Below, piece after piece: positions 6,146 to 9,800 of a stretch of DNA of 9,800 nt. Within the stretch, counting starts at the first letter, position 1. Each line of letters begins with the position of its first letter. The position numbers were made by a program, and so were the translations under genes. This DNA is from Actinomycetota bacterium (GTDB lineage Bacteria; Actinomycetota; Thermoleophilia; Gaiellales; Gaiellaceae), in NCBI GenBank assembly GCA_013812465.1, contig JACCTK010000345.1:1-9800 (forward strand), read 5' to 3'. The notes below the pieces were generated by a model, which ran no database searches, had not been told where the DNA came from, and saw only the letters and a list, made by a program, of their open reading frames with translations.

Positions 6146-8620
6146 ATGCACGAAGCGACGACTTCCCCGACGCTGACGTCGGACACACCTGAGGATCTGA
6201 CAGCGGCGGCCAGCCGTGCCGAAGCGTGGTTCGGCGAGCCGTTCCTGACCGCGGAGGAGGATCCCGCTGTCGCTCTCGCGCCGGGCACCGCCCGCCGGGC
6301 GGCGCTCAACCACGCGCTCGAGGAGATGGAGACCGGTCTTTCCGAGCCCTCGCCCCGCTGGAAGGTCCGATACGGGCTCATGCTCGGGCTCGAGCGGGTC
6401 CTGACCGAGGATCTGCCTCGAACGGCGAGCGGAACCGAGCTCAGGCGTCACCAGGTGGACGCGCTCGCCGGGATGCTTGCCGAGCTCATCGCCTCTACCC
6501 AACGCTCCGCGGAAGAGAACGGAAACGGAAACGGGAGTGGCAACGGCGTTGTCGCCGAGGCCGAGCTCGACGAGGACGCCGAAGACGACTTCGACGCCGG
6601 CTTCATAGAAGAGAAGGAGCTCGAGCCCGAGTTCGAGGGCGACGACCCGGGTGCGGTACGCCGCTACCGCTTCCGGCACCCCACGGCCTCCGGGAAGACG
6701 ATCGCGGCAGCCGGCTTCGTCGAGGCCGCGCGGCGGCTCGGCATCCTGATCCTCACGCATCGCCGCCTGCTCGTCTCCCAGTTCACGCGCGATCTCACGA
6801 CCGAGGGCTACGGCGACCGCTTCACCGATGCGGTCCTCAAGGGAGCTCGCGCGCCACGCGAAGACCCGATCACGATCCAGACGTACGCGTGGTTCGCGCG
6901 CCACGGCGGCGAGCTCGATGCCGACGTCTACCACTTCGTCCTCTGCGACGAAGCGCATACGGCGCTCGGGGAGAAGACGAGCGCTGCGATCCGCGCGTTC
7001 CACGAGCCGCTGTACATCGGGATGACGGCGACGGAGCAGCTCATCGCCAAGCAGGTGTCGGACGTGTTCCCGGCCTCGGTCGACGACCTCCCGCTCGCGG
7101 ACGCCGCCAGGCGCGGCCTGATCGCTCCGCTTCGCTGCATGCGCGTGCCGCCCGCCGCCGCGATCAACTCGGTGCCAATCGTGGGCGGCGACTTCGAGGA
7201 ACGGGCCTTGGCGGCCGCACTCGACCACGAGGCCCTGAACCAGGCCGCGGCGAGCCTCTACCGCGAACGGTTCGGCTCCACGCCTGGAATCGTCTACGCC
7301 GCCGGCGTCGAGCACGCCTACAACCTCGCGCAAGAGTTTCGCGCAGCAGGGCTGAAGACGGAGGCGGTCTCCGGGAAGACGCCGCCCGCCCGACTCGCGG
7401 AGACGCTCGCCGCCTACGAGCGTGGCGAGATCAACGTGCTGATCAACGCGCAGCTGCTCGCGGAAGGGTGGAACTCCCCCCGCGCCACGGTGTGCATGCA
7501 CCTGGCGCCGACCGCGTCGCGCCGTGTGTATCAGCAGCGAATCGGACGCATCATGCGCATCCACCCGCGCAAGGAGGCCGGCGTCGTCGTCGACTTCGTC
7601 CCCAAGGCATCCACCCACAACGACCGGGTGATCTCGCTTCACTCCCTGCTCGACGCCGACTTCTACCGCGAAGGCGCCCGCGTCACGCCTGCTCCGCGCC
7701 GTCGGCAGCAGCGCCGCGCGCGCCGCAAGCTCTCGCCCGTTCCGTGGCTCGTCCCGGTCACGCCCGATGTCGCTCGTCGTCTCGGCGTCATCCAGCGCGA
7801 ATGGCAACGGATCGACCCGAAATATCTGGACGAGGACGAGCAGCGCTTCTGGGCGACGATCGCCGGCCGCCAGATTCGCTTCGACCAGCGCGCCGAGTTC
7901 GCGCGCAAGGTCGTAGAAGGCCGTGCGAGCAAGGTCGCGCTCGAGCAGTTCCTCTCCACGTGCGCTGCCGAGAACCCTAACCGGCGGCTGCGGATAACCG
8001 CGCTCCTCGACCGGGTTGCGACTCCGGTCGAGCGCGCAGACTTCGACGACCTCGTCACGCTCGTCACCCAGGCTCCGACCTGGGAGAAAGACCGCTCCGC
8101 CGGCATCCGCGTCCTGCTCCGGGCGATCGCCGAGGGGAAGGCTGCCGCGCCCGAGCAGATCCTCGCGCGCTGGACCTGGAAGCTCGCGCGCGCCACGCGG
8201 AAGGTGCAGGACCGCCGCGTGTCTACAGAGTTCCCGGAGGCAAAGCGCCTCCTGGGCGCGGCCGCGAACTCACGCGGCTATCGACACGAGGAGAACGTCA
8301 ACCGGCTCGTCCAGGTGGCGATGACCATGCCGATGGCGGTGGGGGCAGCGCTGCTCGCGTCAGCGGACGGCTACACGCCCCGCGCGAACGCCGCGCTCGA
8401 CAAAGCGCGCGAAGAGCTCGGCACGATCGACGAGATCGCGAATGCGCTAGCCGACAACCTTCCGGCTCCGAAGCTCACCGCTCGCAAGTCGCGCCGGAGG
8501 CGACGCAAGCGGAAGGGCCAGCCGCAGGGACAGACACCCGCCCCAGCAGAGTCGTCGGCCGATGGAAACTCTTCGCCCGTCACGCCTTCGACAGACGAGC
8601 CGGCGGAAGACGCCGCGTAG
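6146..8620 (+). CDS. SF2 DEAD/DEAH-type helicase with acidic insertion and uncharacterised C-terminal region
   Basis: ATP-dependent nucleic-acid translocase or unwinder of the SSL2/ResIII-like superfamily 2, 824 residues; its substrate is unknown. RecA-like domain 1: LRRHQVDAL with Gln103 (Q-type motif), Walker A PTASGKT (179-185), DEAH (268-271) and TAT (294-296). Domain 2: GIVYAAGVEHAYNLA (381-395), motif V LLAEGWNSP (437-445) and motif VI QQRIGRIMRIHP (463-474). Between Gln103 and Walker A sits an insertion of about 55 residues, with NGNGNGSGNG (125-134) and a very acidic stretch (138-167). Residues 540-770 are mostly helical and not recognised by me. The tail has RKSRRRRRKRK (780-790), suited to RNA or DNA binding, and an acidic, proline-rich end. 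No nuclease or methyltransferase partner lies beside it, so it is not an evident restriction subunit. The ATG at 6146 is the only reasonable start. Confidence 0.92.
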   Translation: MHEATTSPTLTSDTPEDLTAAASRAEAWFGEPFLTAEEDPAVALAPGTARRAALNHALEEMETGLSEPSPRWKVRYGLMLGLERVLTEDLPRTASGTELRRHQVDALAGMLAELIASTQRSAEENGNGNGSGNGVVAEAELDEDAEDDFDAGFIEEKELEPEFEGDDPGAVRRYRFRHPTASGKTIAAAGFVEAARRLGILILTHRRLLVSQFTRDLTTEGYGDRFTDAVLKGARAPREDPITIQTYAWFARHGGELDADVYHFVLCDEAHTALGEKTSAAIRAFHEPLYIGMTATEQLIAKQVSDVFPASVDDLPLADAARRGLIAPLRCMRVPPAAAINSVPIVGGDFEERALAAALDHEALNQAAASLYRERFGSTPGIVYAAGVEHAYNLAQEFRAAGLKTEAVSGKTPPARLAETLAAYERGEINVLINAQLLAEGWNSPRATVCMHLAPTASRRVYQQRIGRIMRIHPRKEAGVVVDFVPKASTHNDRVISLHSLLDADFYREGARVTPAPRRRQQRRARRKLSPVPWLVPVTPDVARRLGVIQREWQRIDPKYLDEDEQRFWATIAGRQIRFDQRAEFARKVVEGRASKVALEQFLSTCAAENPNRRLRITALLDRVATPVERADFDDLVTLVTQAPTWEKDRSAGIRVLLRAIAEGKAAAPEQILARWTWKLARATRKVQDRRVSTEFPEAKRLLGAAANSRGYRHEENVNRLVQVAMTMPMAVGAALLASADGYTPRANAALDKAREELGTIDEIANALADNLPAPKLTARKSRRRRRKRKGQPQGQTPAPAESSADGNSSPVTPSTDEPAEDAA

Positions 8621-8689
8621 CTCGTCAGAGAGTTTGACGAAACGAGGGATGGGCGGGAGCTTTCAGGACCCGCGAGAGTCGCTTGAACG

Positions 8690-8695
8690 TACCTT
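8690..8695 (+). promoter_or_regulatory. Possible -10 box (TACCTT) for the small lipoprotein gene
   Basis: TACCTT matches TANNNT and lies 11 to 6 bases before the GTG at 8701, again the arrangement of a leaderless gene. No Shine-Dalgarno sequence precedes the GTG. TANNNT is a loose pattern, so this is only supportive. Confidence 0.25.
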
Positions 8696-8700
8696 CAGAC

Positions 8701-9036
8701 GTGAGGCGTCTCGTAGGTGTGCTGGTAGCTGTTCTCGCCGTCGGCTGCGGGGGCGATGAGGAGGAAGCTCCTGGGCCGTCCCTGAAAGCATCCAGCGATT
8801 CGGGCGGGGTGCTGCACGTCAGGGGAAGCGGCTGGTCGGAGTGTCGGCGGGTGGTAGTCAAGTTGCCCGATCCGTGGGCTGCCTCGGACACATTAGTGCA
8901 GAAGGATGGGAACTTCTCGTTCATCTACGCTCGCCCGGAAGTCATGCCGTATCGAGGCGTCGTGACTGCGATTTGCGTGACGGGTGCCGAGCTACGGGCA
9001 ACAAGCCAGATTCACGTCGGAGATCAGCGCTCGTAA
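8701..9036 (+). CDS. Small putative lipoprotein with a beta-sandwich-like domain
   Basis: A predicted exported lipoprotein of 111 residues and unknown function. The N-terminus MRRLVGVLVAVLAVGC has two arginines, a hydrophobic core and a lipobox-like AVGC, so Cys16 would be lipidated and anchored to the membrane. GGDEEEAPGPS follows as a typical acidic, flexible linker. The remaining 80 residues alternate hydrophobic and polar in a beta pattern (VLHVRGSGW, RRVVVKL, GNFSFIYA, GVVTAICV, SQIHV), like small Ig-like domains of exported proteins; Cys48 and Cys92 could form a disulfide. GTG 8701 gives the cleanest signal peptide; a TTG at 8683 would add six residues. The gene starts 80 bases after the helicase stop and is convergent with the PAC2 gene. 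No specific family is recognised. Confidence 0.65.
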   Translation: MRRLVGVLVAVLAVGCGGDEEEAPGPSLKASSDSGGVLHVRGSGWSECRRVVVKLPDPWAASDTLVQKDGNFSFIYARPEVMPYRGVVTAICVTGAELRATSQIHVGDQRS

Positions 9037-9084
9037 GGGTCAGGCTCAGATCTTGATCCGCGCATCGAAAAGCTGCGACTCCGA

Positions 9085-9800
9085 CTACTGGCTCCCGCCG
9101 TTCTTGTCTCGCTCCCGCAAGAAGCGGGCGATCTCGGCAGCCAGCGCCTCGCCCGATGGAAGCGAGCCCGACTCCTCGAGCCAGTCGAGCGAATCCGCAC
9201 GCTGCTCCAGCTCCTCGACGTAGGAGGCCGTGTCCGCGTCGCTCGACACCGCCTCGGAGACCTGTTCCACATACGACGTCTCGGCCTCGGCAAGCTCGCC
9301 GACGTCGACGTCCACCCCGAGGACACCCGCCAGCCGCTCGCAGAGCGCTTTCGCGGCCCGCGGGCTCGGCGCCAATGAGACGTAGTGCGGCACGGCGGCC
9401 CACAGGCTGACCGAAGGGATTCCCGCGCGCCTGCACGCATCGAGCAGGACGCCGACGATTCCGGTCGGACCCTCGTAGCGCGAGAGCTGTAGGCCGAGCT
9501 CGTCGACGAGCTTCGGATCGGTGGCAGCCCCTGTCACCGGCGCGGGGCGCGTGTGCGGCACGTCTGCGAGAAGCGCGCCGAGCGTCACCACGAGCTCGAT
9601 CCCGAGGTCGGCGGCTAGGTCGGCGATCAGGTCGGAGAACGTCCGCCACCGGTAGTTCGGCTCGACTCCGACCAGGAGCACCGCGTCGCGGTTCGTGCCC
9701 GGGATGCGCGCGCGGTAGAACGTGTTCTCCGGCCACTCGATCTTCCTCGTCTGCCCTTCGTCCAACGAGACGAGCGGACGCGTCGCCTGGAAGTCGACGA
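9085..9800 (-). CDS. PAC2-family protein (proteasome assembly chaperone type), N-terminus outside window
   Basis: Actinobacterial PAC2 (COG2047-like) protein, a family related to archaeal and eukaryotic proteasome assembly chaperones; its bacterial role is not settled. Visible in order from the right edge: VDFQATRPLVSLDEG, IEWPENTFYRAR, VLLVGVEPNYRWRTFSDLI, VVTLGALLADVPHTRPAPVTG, SRYEGPTGIVGVLLDACRRAGIPSVSLWAAVPHYV and SPRAAKALCERL. These blocks are strongly characteristic. The C-terminus is an acidic, helical extension (ELAEAETSYVEQVSEAVSSD) ending in RFLRERDKNGGSQ. A TTG at 9765 could be taken as a start, but the DFQATRP block upstream is conserved family sequence and the frame is open to the edge, so the true start lies beyond 9800. 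Its stop at 9085 is 48 bases from the convergent lipoprotein stop; no hairpin terminator is evident between them. Confidence 0.92.
   Translation of the reverse strand, partial: VDFQATRPLVSLDEGQTRKIEWPENTFYRARIPGTNRDAVLLVGVEPNYRWRTFSDLIADLAADLGIELVVTLGALLADVPHTRPAPVTGAATDPKLVDELGLQLSRYEGPTGIVGVLLDACRRAGIPSVSLWAAVPHYVSLAPSPRAAKALCERLAGVLGVDVDVGELAEAETSYVEQVSEAVSSDADTASYVEELEQRADSLDWLEESGSLPSGEALAAEIARFLRERDKNGGSQ

Noticed and set aside
6517..6549. GGAAAC-type tandem repeat as a non-coding repeat element
   Set aside because: It lies in frame within the helicase gene and encodes the Asn-Gly linker, so it is reported as part of that protein.
4439..7807. A 1122-codon open frame on the minus strand across fadB and the helicase gene
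   Set aside because: It is antisense to two well-supported genes, spans their intergenic leader and has arginine-, glutamate- and glycine-rich nonsense composition, as expected from GC-rich codon bias.
6226..7980. Plus-strand 584-codon frame inside the helicase gene
   Set aside because: Arginine-rich out-of-frame shadow; the helicase frame holds all SF2 motifs.
8622..8640. Small hairpin (TCGTCA/TGACGA) directly after the helicase stop
   Set aside because: Only 6 bp with a 7-base loop and no T-run; too weak to call a terminator.
9037..9084. Terminator between the convergent lipoprotein and PAC2 genes
   Set aside because: I found no stem of more than four or five pairs and no T-run in this 48-base gap.

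Overview
This 9.8 kb window comes from a GC-rich chromosome and carries nine genes packed with very short gaps; no stretch of 300 bases lacks a gene. The gene content (an actinobacterial-type FadA/FadB pair and a PAC2-family protein of the proteasome-chaperone type), the high GC, GTG/TTG starts and the near absence of Shine-Dalgarno sequences point to the phylum Actinomycetota. A deep lineage such as Thermoleophilia is my guess from protein flavour, not something the sequence proves. I see no tRNA, rRNA, CRISPR array, transposase or phage gene.

Layout. Positions 1-1261 hold the 3' end of an AlkA-type DNA glycosylase gene, overlapped by 4 bases by a class I SAM methyltransferase gene. proC (pyrroline-5-carboxylate reductase, 1271-2092) follows; its likely -10 box includes the methyltransferase stop codon, suggesting a leaderless mRNA. 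Between proC and a convergent minus-strand gene for an unrecognised helical-repeat protein (2154-2831) lies a 72-base, almost fully self-complementary palindrome (2100-2171) that also supplies the last codons of the minus gene. Only 25 bases separate that gene from a divergent beta-oxidation operon: thiolase (2857-4050) and a fused enoyl-CoA hydratase/3-hydroxyacyl-CoA dehydrogenase (4043-6037), overlapping by 8 bases. Together these two proteins would catalyse hydration, oxidation and thiolysis of enoyl-CoA intermediates.

A 108-base leader with a promoter-like box, a perfect 8-bp hairpin and an oddly distant Shine-Dalgarno sequence precedes a large SF2 helicase gene (6146-8620). The helicase has a low-complexity acidic insertion between its Q-type motif and Walker A, and a long C-terminal region I do not recognise. 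A small putative lipoprotein gene (8701-9036) follows, convergent with a PAC2-family gene (9085 to beyond 9800) that is cut by the right edge of the window.

Most of the window is ordinary housekeeping metabolism. The parts most worth a second look are the 72-base palindrome, the helicase with its insertion and leader, and the small divergent repeat-protein gene. I found no clear multi-gene defence or novel enzymatic system.
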